The notes beneath the pieces are model-generated. The model saw only the letters and a list, made by a program, of their open reading frames with translations. It had not been told where the DNA came from and did not search any database. A stretch of DNA of 64,000 bases from Dolomedes plantarius (lineage: Eukaryota > Arthropoda > Arachnida > Araneae > Dolomedidae). The position numbers and the translations under genes are program-made. Shown here one piece after another: positions 24,156 to 33,430 of the stretch; position 1 is the first letter of the stretch, and the number at the start of each line of letters is the position of its first letter. The DNA is taken from assembly GCA_907164885.2 (NCBI GenBank), contig OU015491.1, positions 113,467,194 to 113,531,193 of the forward strand, written 5' to 3'.

Positions 24156-25118
24156 ATGTGTTAAACTCTAATAAAGCAGATATTTGACTAAAAGAGCAAA
24201 CTTTTTAATGATTTAGTCAAGATTCCATAAGTATTCTCTGTTACAATACTTTTTAGATAAATATTAAATTTATTTTTACCTTTTATATTCAAACTGATAT
24301 TTGCTTAATTTTTAATCCAGTTTTCATCAGTTTTCAAAAAATAAATAATTCATAAATGCAAACTCTATATCTTGTGAAAAATAATTATTCAGGTACAAAG
24401 AACCGCAGCATGTTTATTCTAATATTACAAAGAATGAAAATATGCATAACACACATCATTTTCTTCTTCTCCGTGGCTCAAACGTGACTAAGAGGTTAAG
24501 TTGCGCTGTAACGAGGATAAGTCGCACGAGGATTCGGATTTCATATTATCAAAACTCATATTCCTGACGAGAGAGCGTTATACAGAGTTTTCGGTCCTAT
24601 TCCGGATTTTCCCATGTCCAAGGCAGATCGCATTGCCTTTGACAGCTCTCTAAAAGCGAACCAATCTTGTTAGCCGGAGTCGCTCTAGGGTTCTTTATTC
24701 AAGAGAAGGCAAATATTATTTCTGATTCCGTGTATTACTGTTTTCCGAAGAGCCTTATGTTTGATGCCAATTTAAGTTTGGAAATATTTTATTCACAATA
24801 CCGAAACCTCACGTTTCCAGATATATACTGCGATGTCTCAGCTATAATATATATTTCTAAACAATTCTGAGAGTAATTCTGTGATAGTGTTGTCATGTTG
24901 CATATATGGGTGTTAGTAATAAGTTCATTTTCTTAAATTTTAAAGATTAAAAGAAATTCAAAAAGGGATTTGGAAAAGAAAAACAGAATGTAGACTTAAA
25001 ACAATCAAATAAGTTCTCAATCTTAGTCCAAATGGGAATAAGTTACAGCGAGATGATATAATATATTGTATAAATAAAAAAGTAGTCGAACAGTAGACTT
25101 TACTACAGTCACAAGAAT
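22696..25118. other. AT-rich DNA without recognised genes
   Basis: Contains a compound microsatellite (24096-24155) and, near 24476-24560, a weak tRNA-like pattern (CCGTGGCTCAAACGTGACTA; GAGGATTCGGATTTC) that could be a worn SINE head. Open frames of 60-67 codons have no motif. Confidence 0.5.
24096..24155. repeat. Compound microsatellite (TA)n-(GT)n-(GA)n
   Basis: Three adjoining dinucleotide runs in this order. Confidence 0.93.
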
Positions 25119-25186
25119 ACAGTAATACCTTGACCTAGTCAAACTTGGAGTTACGAGGTTGTTTTTTTTATTTTACCCTTTTTCCC

Positions 25187-25377
25187 TAGGGTCCTGGGGT
25201 TGCCCAAATTGGTCGGCAGATCGGTACTGTCCATCCGGCGCCCAGATCTATAAGAAACAACACCAGACAGGGGAAATCAACTCTCGGCTGAGTTTACAGG
25301 AATTGCTGAGCAGCAAAGGTCTTCAGTTTGACAGTGGTTTGTACACGAAAGTGGGGGTGGCTGCAATCTCTAATGCA
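25187..25377 (+). mobile_element. 191-bp unidentified insertion flanked by a 14-bp duplication
   Basis: TTACCCTTTTTCCC occurs at 25173-25186 and again, exactly, at 25378-25391. The paralogous Tigger copy at 43327 has one such sequence and no insert, so it acts as the empty site. The insert is GC-richer than its host and open in one frame for its whole length, but matches no family I know. Target duplications of this length are typical of LINE-mobilised SINEs or processed RNAs; no clear poly-A tail is seen. Confidence 0.6.
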
Positions 25378-25402
25378 TTACCCTTTTTCCCCTTTTAAAT
25401 CT

Positions 25403-25729
25403 TGGAATGAAATTTCCCCAAAAACTTTAAATGATCTCTGGAAGAAACTTTGTCCAATATTTTTTTTAAAAAACGAGATGGAAACAACACCTTAAACTGA
25501 TCATGTTGCTCATATGATAGAAAGAGTTGTCGATCTTGCCAGGCAATTATATGTGGAAGTCGATGGAGATGATGTCAACGAGCTGTTGGATTCTCATCTT
25601 GAGAAGCTGACAGTCGATGGTCTCATAGAGATGCACGACCAAAGCATCACTGAAGAATCCGACACGTCAGACCCAATTACACAAGAAAACCTAATGTCAG
25701 TTATAAACAAAACAGAATGTCTCAGTTGA
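25403..25729 (+). pseudogene. Tigger/pogo transposase C-terminal fragment
   Basis: The frame from 25403 reads WNEISPKTLNDLWKKLCPIF, has a TAA near 25491, then from 25514 MIERVVDLARQLYVEVDGDD, VNELLDSHLEKLTVDGLIEM and an acidic tail to the stop at 25727. The order of a Trp-rich segment, VVDLARQ, ELLDSH and LT-DLIEM is characteristic of the region after the DDE domain in Tigger-type (CENP-B-like) transposases. The DNA-binding and catalytic domains are absent. Non-functional by deletion and nonsense. Confidence 0.65.
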
Positions 25730-25730
25730 G

Positions 25731-25921
25731 AATGGTTGCAGATTTTAGAGAATATAAACTCTAGTAAAGATCGCTTGATCACGAAAGAGCAGGGAATTTT
25801 AAAAAAAAATAGTCTGCTATGAAGAAATTTTTCGCGAACAATAAAGGCTTTAACACAGCAAACTACTTTATTAGATATTCTAAAACCATCAACATAATAT
25901 TTTTTAAATATCGTATAGATG
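25731..25921. other. Nothing recognised
   Basis: Probable 3' flank of the Tigger remnant; no right terminal repeat identified. Confidence 0.4.
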
Positions 25922-26205
25922 AATCCCGGTGGCGTAGTGGTTAAAGACGTCAAGCTGGCACACCACAAGTCCACGGCTCGACCCTGGGACTGGGCAAGGT
26001 CGACTCCTGGCTTTCGTCCCTTGAGTGGGTTGATAAAATGAGGATCATGCATGTTGGGAACTAACTCTGGGGGTCCCGCGTCAGGTTGACCACCTGACCT
26101 GAGACATGTGCTGTATGGCACCCCAAGCCTACGATCAGGAAAGCGGAAATGGGTATCGATGGCCTTGGCCCACAACGGACTGTTGCGCCATGAGTTTAGT
26201 TTTTA
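25922..26205 (+). mobile_element. tRNA-derived SINE, family A, full copy (about 285 bp)
   Basis: The head has box A GTGGCGTAGTGGTTAAAG and a box B-like CGGCTCGACCC about 40 bp later. The body is GC-rich (GGGGGTCCCGCGTCAGGTTG) and ends CCATGAGTTTAGTTTT, followed by a (TA)n array that may have grown from its tail. The 3' half recurs at 26992-27160. Long frames on both strands, including a 193-codon minus frame, are by-products of the GC-rich SINE. Confidence 0.72.
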
Positions 26206-26213
26206 GTTTTATA

Positions 26214-26291
<78 letters not shown>
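26206..26291. repeat. (TA)n microsatellite at the SINE tail
   Basis: About 86 bp of TA with one TATG and one TACA interruption. Confidence 0.95.
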
Positions 26292-26294
<3 letters not shown>

Positions 26295-26991
26295 TTAATG
26301 TGTGTTCGTGGGTGTATATATACGTATGTATAAGAACATATAATATATAATACCACAGTTCTTTGTATAGTAGATTTCCCTTTTCACGAATTTCGGAAGA
26401 CGAAGTAAAATATATTAATGCATTATACATTAAGACTGCTATTTACTAACCCCATTGGATTCGCTCACCTCAATGTTAAGTTATGGAGAAAATTTGTCCA
26501 CGGATTGCCGACTTGGATTCAAATATTTAAAAAAAAAATTGTACTCCGTCATAGAAAGAGAAATTTTACATTTGTGTACATTTTTCCTTTTTTTTTAAAA
26601 AAATGCAATTAATATTTTAAAATTTAAATTATTCGGGAAAAAATCTGGTATAATGTGCTTTAAACGCTCATTAATTCCTTCGGTAGACGAAATTTATAAA
26701 ATGAATCCTGTAACGCTTTGCAGAACAGTTCAGGCTATCTGACAATACCAATTTTATTTGATTATCAGCATTTATGTATCTGTAAATAGTTCACAAAAAT
26801 ATATTTTAAATAAAAAATTTGGGGGCAGCGCTTAACCCCCTCCATAGGGAGAGAACCATTAAAATCCCTCAAAATGTCAATCCTAAAGGGGGGGGGAATT
26901 ATCGATCTGTCAACTGGACTCCTTCCACCACAAGAGTCTGCAAGAAGATTAAAAGAGAAATACGATTTTTTCTTAGCACATAGCAGCCTTA
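26292..26991. other. Nothing recognised
   Basis: AT-rich DNA with a G run at about 26886-26894. Confidence 0.45.
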
Positions 26992-27160
26992 AAGACAGTA
27001 GTACCACCTGACCGATACATATGCTGTATAGCACCCTAAGCCCACGGTCATGAAATCGGAGATGGGCACCGCAGGCCTTGGTCCATAGTGCTGAAAAGCA
27101 ATTCGAACTGTCGTGCCATGAGTCAGTTAATATCTGGTAGATACTCCTATACATAATATT
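26992..27160 (+). mobile_element. SINE family A, 5'-truncated copy
   Basis: CCACCTGACC, ATGCTGTATAGCACCCTAAG, CCCACGGTCATGAAATCGG and GTCGTGCCATGAGT follow the order of the 3' half of the SINE at 25922-26205, same orientation, with roughly 15-20 percent differences. The tRNA head is missing. Confidence 0.68.
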
Positions 27161-27429
27161 AATATGTAATACAATATTTTAATTTTATTAGAATATATTT
27201 CGTTTAAGCTATTGTTTTTGTATGTATTTGGTCCCATTTAGATAACATTTGTAAGTATTGATATGCAAAGTTGCATCCCAACTTACGCGATCTTTCAACG
27301 GTCCCACCTATCGGTTAACATCGGGATGTTACTGTAATTGAATTTAAGCGTATCCGCCTCAATTAGTATACCCAAAAATACATATATAAGCAGAAAATTG
27401 CGTTTAGCAGTCATTTGTTGAAGCAATTA

Positions 27430-27960
27430 AAAAGCAAAAACAGTTGCATCAGCAGGAAAGGTTCATGTCCACTGTTTCTTGGGGCACCCATGATACAACC
27501 TTTATTGTTTACCTGGCAAAAGACAAACACTGGCGATTACTACACATCATTATTGGATTATTTATATAATAAAATTAAAGTAAAAAGACCACATTTAGTG
27601 AAAAAGAAAAGTTGTCTCGAGAACACTCTCAGGTTCATTCCTCTTCGATTGCGAATCAGTCCTACTTGCAGAATCGGCACCCTCAGACTACTACTTGTTC
27701 TCACACATGGAGAAAACAAAATCTTGCAGGGAAGATTTTTGCTTTGAATTCCGAAGTGATTAGTGGAAAAGAAACTTATTTTTGCGGAGATCGACAAATC
27801 TTGCTTCATAAAGAAAAAGAAACAGCAAAAATTCTTGAAAATAGTTCAATACCTTTTTCCTATATAATAGGAAAGAAAAGTCTTGACTTAATAGTCAAGA
27901 CTTTTCATTTGATATCAATGACTAGATGCATTGACATTAAATGAAATTATGATGAAAAAA
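27430..27960 (+). pseudogene. Mariner transposase carcass
   Basis: Fragments of a mariner (DD34D) transposase appear in order across three frames. SAGKV and, after a one-base shift, MSTVSWGTHDTTFIVYLAK correspond to the region after the first catalytic Asp. LLDYLYNKIKVKRPHLVKKK precedes where the HQDN motif should be; that motif is lost. Near 27690 one frame reads SDYYLFSHMEK, the position of the third Asp, then LAGKIFALNSEVISG and AEIDKSCF, as in the C-terminal helices of irritans-type mariners. Several indels make it inactive. I could not locate terminal repeats. Confidence 0.7.
27875..27906. other. Perfect 14-bp stem hairpin with TAAT loop
   Basis: GAAAAGTCTTGACT is followed by TAAT and its exact complement AGTCAAGACTTTTC. 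The hairpin lies inside the decayed 3' part of the mariner carcass and is more regular than the surrounding sequence. It is preceded by a T-rich run; function unknown. Confidence 0.75.
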
Positions 27961-29087
27961 TAATAAAAACCTTTTCATATAAAGATCATTTTCATCCTTT
28001 CTGAACGGACGTATCAAACGACCGTCGTAGACAAGATGTAACAAAATAGACAGAATACTGAAACGGAATTTAGTAGTCCAAAGAAAGATATCGACATCCC
28101 TTATTTACATCACTTTCATACTCTTAAGATTCAAGTCTGAACAAAAAAAAAAAGAAAAAAAATCTCTATACAGTCTGTTATTTTCTGACACCTCTCAAAA
28201 ATATAACGGAAATTTGTTTCTTTTCTCGCAAAAGAAAGAAATTTGGGAATTAAAAAAAATCTTAAATGTCAGTTTGAACATGATCCTAATTTAATTTGTT
28301 ATGAAGAAAAAAAGGCGAAATCAAGACATTCTTGAAAAGTTCCTGTAGCCCCGAATTGAGCCTAATTATCTCTACTTTGTCTTCTTATATGGCATTTTTG
28401 CATGCTAAACTAAATGGTTCCATCATCCCTCTTTGAGATCCATTAGGACGCACGCTAATAATGATTTTCAAATTCAGGGTGTTCGTTTGGCGGAAATTTG
28501 ACAAACGAAATGACAGATTTCATCACTCTACTACACGAAAATTAAAGTCAGTAAGTTTTATTAGTTGTGATTTTGCGAAAAATTGAAATTAAAATACATT
28601 TGTAAATGTAATAGATCTGTTTGAAGAAGTTTCATTTTTTTTAGAATTTAAATAGATCTCTATCATTTTTAATAACAATGCCATATTTTTCAATTAAAAA
28701 AATATTGTTTAATATTTAAAAAATAAATGTTCTCATCGAGTAAGGATTGATGCTGACTTTTAATTAAATCAATTGGTCGTTATGATGCAAATCAGACCCT
28801 TCTATATTGTTATGGCAGCTTATTAAATACGTAGTTTTTAGATTATACGATTATTTATTTAGATTATACGATTATTTATTTAGATTAGTGATGTAAAAAC
28901 TAAACCAGCCATAAATCCATTAATATGAGTTATGTATCTGAGGAAAAAAAATCCTACCAAAATTTCTCGTTTACAGTGCTTGTTAGAGCGTTATATTGTT
29001 AAAGTTCATTAAAGTTCTATCAAAACTATATTTTATTGCAAGAAAAATTGCCAGCCTCATCGCCAGTGGCAACAATATCTAGTAACG
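27961..29087. other. AT-rich DNA, nothing recognised
   Basis: Only a small tandem doublet, GATTATACGATTATTTATTTA, of about 23 bp at about 28841-28886. Confidence 0.5.
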
Positions 29088-29320
29088 ATTTTTTTTTTTT
29101 TAAGCGGAGGCACTTGTTGTCAAAAATTCGCCTTGACTACGCGCAGTTTACTGTCCATTTTTTTACGGGGACACCATAGAGGCGGACAGCATTACCCCCT
29201 ATGAATAGACGACTATAACAGAGGAATTTTTCGTGGCGCGCCGCTGGGATTCGATGCGAGCACCCTCAGAAACGGAAACCAGCGCGCTGTACCACAGGGC
29301 CACCACAAGTCCTAGGAACG
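29088..29320 (-). mobile_element. tRNA-derived SINE, family C, copy 1
   Basis: On the minus strand the head (29320-29235) has GTGGTGGCCCTGTGGTACAG as box A region and GCATCGAATCCCAG as box B. The body shares ATAGGGGGTAATGCTGTCC and GACAACAAGTGCCTCCGC with 55455-55660. It ends in an A run (T run at 29091-29102 on the plus strand), the expected 3' tail. Confidence 0.65.
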
Positions 29321-29373
29321 AAATGTAAAATGTAGAGTCCAAAGTAATTGTGGAGGTCTACTGATAGCATAGT

Positions 29374-29565
29374 GTACTAATATCAGGGAACTATATCAGT
29401 AGAGTGTTTCTGAGTAGGTTATGAGGGTACTAATATCAGGGCACTATATCAGTAGAGTGTTTATGAGTAGGTTTTGAGAGTACTAATATCAGGGCACTAT
29501 ATCAGTAGAGTGTTTCTGAGTAGGTTTTGATGGTACTAATATCAGGGCACTATATCAGTATATCC
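29374..29565. repeat. 53-bp minisatellite, array 1 (about 3.5 units)
   Basis: GTACTAATATCAGGGCACTA starts units at 29374, 29427, 29480 and 29533, each exactly 53 bp apart, with one to three differences per unit; the last unit is partial. Confidence 0.95.
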
Positions 29566-30070
29566 CTTTTTTCCATAACACAGATTTGAAATTTCTTGAC
29601 GGATCTCTTTTGGTGATATATCAGCATTATATGCAAGTTTTCATTAAAATACACGATTACAACAAATTTCTAGATTACAACATTGGAACATGCTTTTACT
29701 TTTGCCAACTTCCCAACAATATCTATAAATCGAATGAAATTCCAAATTATATTTCATGGCAACAGGGGTTGATAGGTATGAGGAAAGATTTACGTGGACT
29801 ATTATATCTCATTCCTTTAATCTCCATTTTTCTTCCTCTACATAAGTACAAGTAGATTATGTAAAATGTAAAAAGTAAAAGTAGATCATATGACGACATA
29901 TCTTAAAATCCTTACACCAGGCAGTGTGAGTTATAGCACTTACATGTCTTCAGTATCATCATAACGTTTTATGCAACAATATGTTTATCACCTTCAGTAT
30001 TATTGGTTCAGAAATTTTCTTTTGCCTTTTCAGGTATTTCAAATAGTATAGGGAACAAAAGCAGTATAGT
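29566..30070. other. Spacer between the two minisatellite arrays
   Basis: About 500 bp of AT-rich DNA. An 89-codon frame at 29586-29855 has no motif. It separates two arrays of one unit, so it is either an insertion into a single array or the space between two seeded arrays. Confidence 0.45.
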
Positions 30071-30220
30071 GCACTGATATCAGGGCACTATATTAGTAGA
30101 GTAGGTTTTGAGGGTACTAATATCAGGGCACTATATCAGTAGAGGGTTTCTGAGTAGGTTTTGATGTTACTAATATGAGGACACTATATCAGTAGAGGGT
30201 TTTTGAGTAGGTTTTGAGGG
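30071..30220. repeat. 53-bp minisatellite, array 2 (about 3 units)
   Basis: Units of the same sequence begin near 30071, 30114, 30167 and end near 30220. The first unit is 43 bp, lacking about 10 bp of the GTGTTTCTGA segment; the others are 53 bp. Confidence 0.93.
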
Positions 30221-30239
30221 TTCTTCCTTTGCTTGTTAA

Positions 30240-30458
30240 CAGTGAATCTCAACCTTTTTAGGTCTAACCTCTCTCCCCTCTCCCCCTTTGGATGATCTTC
30301 AGGCCCTAGGCCACCCCTCCCCAGGTATGAAAAACGTAAGTTAGCATAGTAATATACGCTATGCACAGATTTTTGCTAACCATCCACACACTACCCCTTA
30401 ATGTCGCTTACGTCTCCCCATGGTGTCAGCCCCCCCCCCAGGTTAAGAAGCTTTGGTA
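30240..30458. mobile_element. hAT-like MITE (about 219 bp)
   Basis: The left end CAGTGAATCTCAACCTTTTT and the right end AGGTTAAGAAGCTTTGGTA are imperfect inverted copies that fit the CAGNGGTTCTCAACCT pattern of Charlie-type hAT elements. The inside is C-rich and non-coding. It begins just after the second minisatellite array. An 8-bp target duplication is not clear. Confidence 0.5.
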
Positions 30459-31759
30459 CAGATATTTGTAGAAAAAGAACACAAGTAAAAATTAGGGAAA
30501 AAATTAAATATCTTTTGATGAGAAATGTATAAAATTTATGGTATTTTTACCGCGTTTATGTCAGAACACTTTGAATAAATTAAATGATAAGATTTCAGTC
30601 ATTTCACGTTTTATAGAATTTGAGGACTAAGCCTTCACCTATACACGTTTCACTTCCATGTTTATGCAAAAAATATCGATTCATCAATGCATGCGTGGGG
30701 GTATTCATAAACGAAGACAAAGAGAAGAGATATCTATTATTAATATCCACTCGGGATAAATGACACTTTATTGCCCATAAACTTCCAGCGATTCCCATTC
30801 AACAATTAGAAAAGATGCCATCATCGCCCCCTTTTTAAATGGAAATGAAATTTGGAAAGCCTGATAAAGGTTCTTTTGTTTGGGCACCAAACCGATTCAT
30901 CAGTTTAGATAAATGGGGCAGAAAATCATGCGCGATTTATCCCAACTTAAATCGTCGCAAGGAAGCGATATTTCACGTGTAGTATGATTTCTGTGCTAGG
31001 ATTTGAAAAATAGCCTGCGTAAAATTTCCCAGAATTATTATTCAGGATTCTTGCTTTTATTCGTAGATCAGGAACCGGAATTTCAATGTGTTAAGTTGGG
31101 TTTGAAATATGACTTCGAAGACTACAGCGTTTTGAAAGAGCATTCCAAAACCTATTCTATTTCATCAACTGTTGCCATTAGTCACCATCTAAACATCAAG
31201 CCGAATTTTCTCAAACATCCTAGGCTATGATTTATTATTCATCTGATTCAGCGAGATTCTTTGTTTAAATTCAAATTATTTTCTATTTGTAGGTATTAAA
31301 GCGTCATTGCGGGAAATCGTTCAAAAATATTCTTTTATAGATATATAAGTAAAACGAGATAGTTTTGCCTGTATATCTGTATAGTAAAGGGGAAGAAACT
31401 TACGATTTTATTCGAATAATTACTCTCCAGCATATATACATGGTTATAAATGGTAAAATCTTCCGTCTTTCCTAAATCCACCGAAATAATCTTTAGAGGC
31501 ATGCAATTAATAGACTATGGAAATCTAAGATGTGCTCTTTGTGAATGACCCTATAAAGCATAATCAAATGATCAAGATTCTTAATAGAAAGTGTTGATGG
31601 AGAGTTTAAAAATAAACCCACTGAATTTTATTCTAGGTATGATATCACTTATCGGGCATTAGGAACGTTGGAAATTTTCAGATTTAGTATTGCGTCGCTC
31701 TCGTCTCTAAATTTTCTCTCAACCTCCTGAAATAACTCCCCCTATCTCAATGGGTCCGT
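30459..31759. other. AT-rich DNA, nothing recognised
   Basis: Frames at 30604-30798 (minus) and 31003-31230 (plus) show no known motif. Confidence 0.5.
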
Positions 31760-32074
31760 TTAGAGGAAATGCGAAATAGAGATGAATATACCATCCGTCA
31801 AGTCATTACTGTTAACACCACACTGTCTGGGATTCCATTGCAATATGATACGACTGCAGCTAATCGTGAGAGAATTATTTGCTAATTGGCATCTTGAAAT
31901 TGATAGCAAGCAATTGATAAAGACAGAAGTAATAGCCTTCATTACGACTTGAAGATCCATAAAAATAACAATTTTAGATAAATTTTTTGTCATAATCGCC
32001 TTCAGAGCCAAAGAAAGAACAGCAATTTCTCCGCCAAATTTGTTATAGAGTTTTCCAGCTGCTCTACTGAGCAT
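31760..32074 (-). pseudogene. LINE RNase H domain remnant
   Basis: The minus frame of about 104 codons reads GGEIAVLSLALKAI, then IVIFMDLQVVMKAI, then IILQWNPRQCGVNSND. This matches the RNase H domain that follows reverse transcriptase in I/Jockey-type LINEs, with patterns FDGEI-AI--AL, VIFSDSQAAI and LQWIPSHCGI-GNE-AD. The catalytic Glu and middle Asp are present; the SHCG His is replaced by Gln and the DSQ Ser is lost. No reverse transcriptase lies upstream within about 1 kb, so it is a stranded fragment. Confidence 0.62.
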
Positions 32075-32989
32075 GAAGTGCTTAAATTGCGCACGTGAAA
32101 GACAGTTATAGCAACATTGGACATATTCTTCAACGCGTGATTTGAATTAAATTTTATATCATAATAATTTTAGTTACTTTTCGTTACACAAGATATATAA
32201 TTAAGTTACCTAAACATATATCAAAAATCCATTTATCCTTGGAAATATTTACTGCAGAGTAAGTTTCTTTGAGAAATGAAATTAGGTCATAGAAAATCGA
32301 ACCTAGAAACTTGTAAATTTATTCACAGTACCTTTGAATGGCTGCCTGAACACGGTTGAACTCTTCCCTGTATTGCATTCTTTTAACTTAATGATAATAT
32401 TGAACGTAATTGCACAAATGAAATCAAAGTCATTGGGAATATTGAATTAAAGCTTCTTTGTACAAAATTTCATAAAAAAACTGCAGCTCATGATTCACAA
32501 TTATCTCTCTGTACTTAATTTAAATCACACAGTATTAAAAAAAATCGAGAGACATAAGCAGTATTTAAATCACTCTCTTCCTGCCACGTATTTGAGTTGG
32601 CAACCCACTTAACGAACAGCTTAGAAACGGAAGGGAAATTTCCAGTGAAATTGGTTGGTTGAGAATTGTATGGTTATCTAATGGAATACTAGCGTGATTA
32701 GTTCACATTCAAATTTATCGGTATAACAGCAGGGGAAATCAGCTCCAAAGCATCTACTATCCTTCAAGCTCCAAAAAACTCTTCTCGTAAGCCGCAAAAG
32801 CGGTCGAAAAAACCTCAGACGAAACGGCACTCAAAGTTCTAAAGCTGAATCACATCTAAAAGTTCTTAGCCTAAAATAATAAGCTGATTTCTTTTGAAAA
32901 AGTTCCAAATTTTTTTTTCATCGTTATGCTGTTATCACACAGAAACAAGTAGGAATGTTGAAAATGGATAACATAAAATGACAGATGTT
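32075..32989. other. Nothing recognised
   Basis: AT-rich DNA. No reverse transcriptase motif was found on the minus strand next to the RNase H fragment. Confidence 0.45.
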
Positions 32990-33430
32990 AACCTGATCGT
33001 CGTCATTCGATGGTATATGCCACTCGTAATATTAAAGTAGACACTAATACATGTCTATTTACATCTTGTTTATTATAAAATCAATATCTAGACTAATATT
33101 AACATATACACGTTTGTTCCGAAGAACCATCATACATCGATTCAAGGGCGCGGAGTTCATAAATCAGTTCAATAGAGACCCTGTCTCTCTCTAGTCTCTC
33201 CGCTCGCCCGACTCGTTTCGGCAAAGTTCTAGTCTAGTCTCTTCTTTTTCTCGCGGTCTCCTCTATTTATCCCTTTTTCAGTCTGTCTTTCTGGAACAAT
33301 CTAGACCTTTCCACACCTCGGATCCCCATCTTCCGGTTTCCTTTTTACGTGGACCACCTATGGCGATTTTCACCGCCGTCGGCTTCCGCTTTCTTCAATG
33401 CCACTAACGGCCTTCGCTAATCATTCTAAA
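32990..33430 (-). mobile_element. Possible LTR on the minus strand
   Basis: Read on the minus strand the block has a GC-rich left half, a TATA-like GGATAAATAGAGGAG (near 33270), a downstream GAC/GAG-rich leader, an AATAAAC polyadenylation-like signal near 33073 and an end near GATCAGGTTAACA. This promoter-leader-polyA order is LTR-like. I cannot fix the left boundary and see no second copy, primer site or polypurine tract. Confidence 0.38.

Larger units (their letters stand above)
25119..25730 (+). mobile_element. Tigger/pogo-like remnant, copy 1, carrying an insertion
   Basis: It opens with CAGTAATACCTTGACC, a Tigger-type terminal repeat, followed by GGAGTTACGAGG. In the related copy at 43327 the same terminal segment passes straight into the end of the transposase, so both descend from one internally deleted form. 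In this copy a 191-bp foreign segment interrupts the sequence. I found no right terminal repeat. Confidence 0.6.

Noticed and set aside
23612..24655. Shared TGCCTTTGACAGCTCTC at about 23612 and 24636
   Set aside because: The match is only about 17 bp without similar flanks; probably chance or too little to call a repeat.
25594..26175. 193-codon minus-strand frame
   Set aside because: It is the antisense of SINE A and the Tigger remnant; the frame is a by-product of GC-rich SINE sequence.
27415..27944. Two 110-codon frames as host genes
   Set aside because: Both carry displaced pieces of one mariner transposase, so they are parts of a pseudogene.
29374..30220. CRISPR-like array
   Set aside because: The 53-bp units follow each other without unique spacers, and the sequence is from an animal nucleus.
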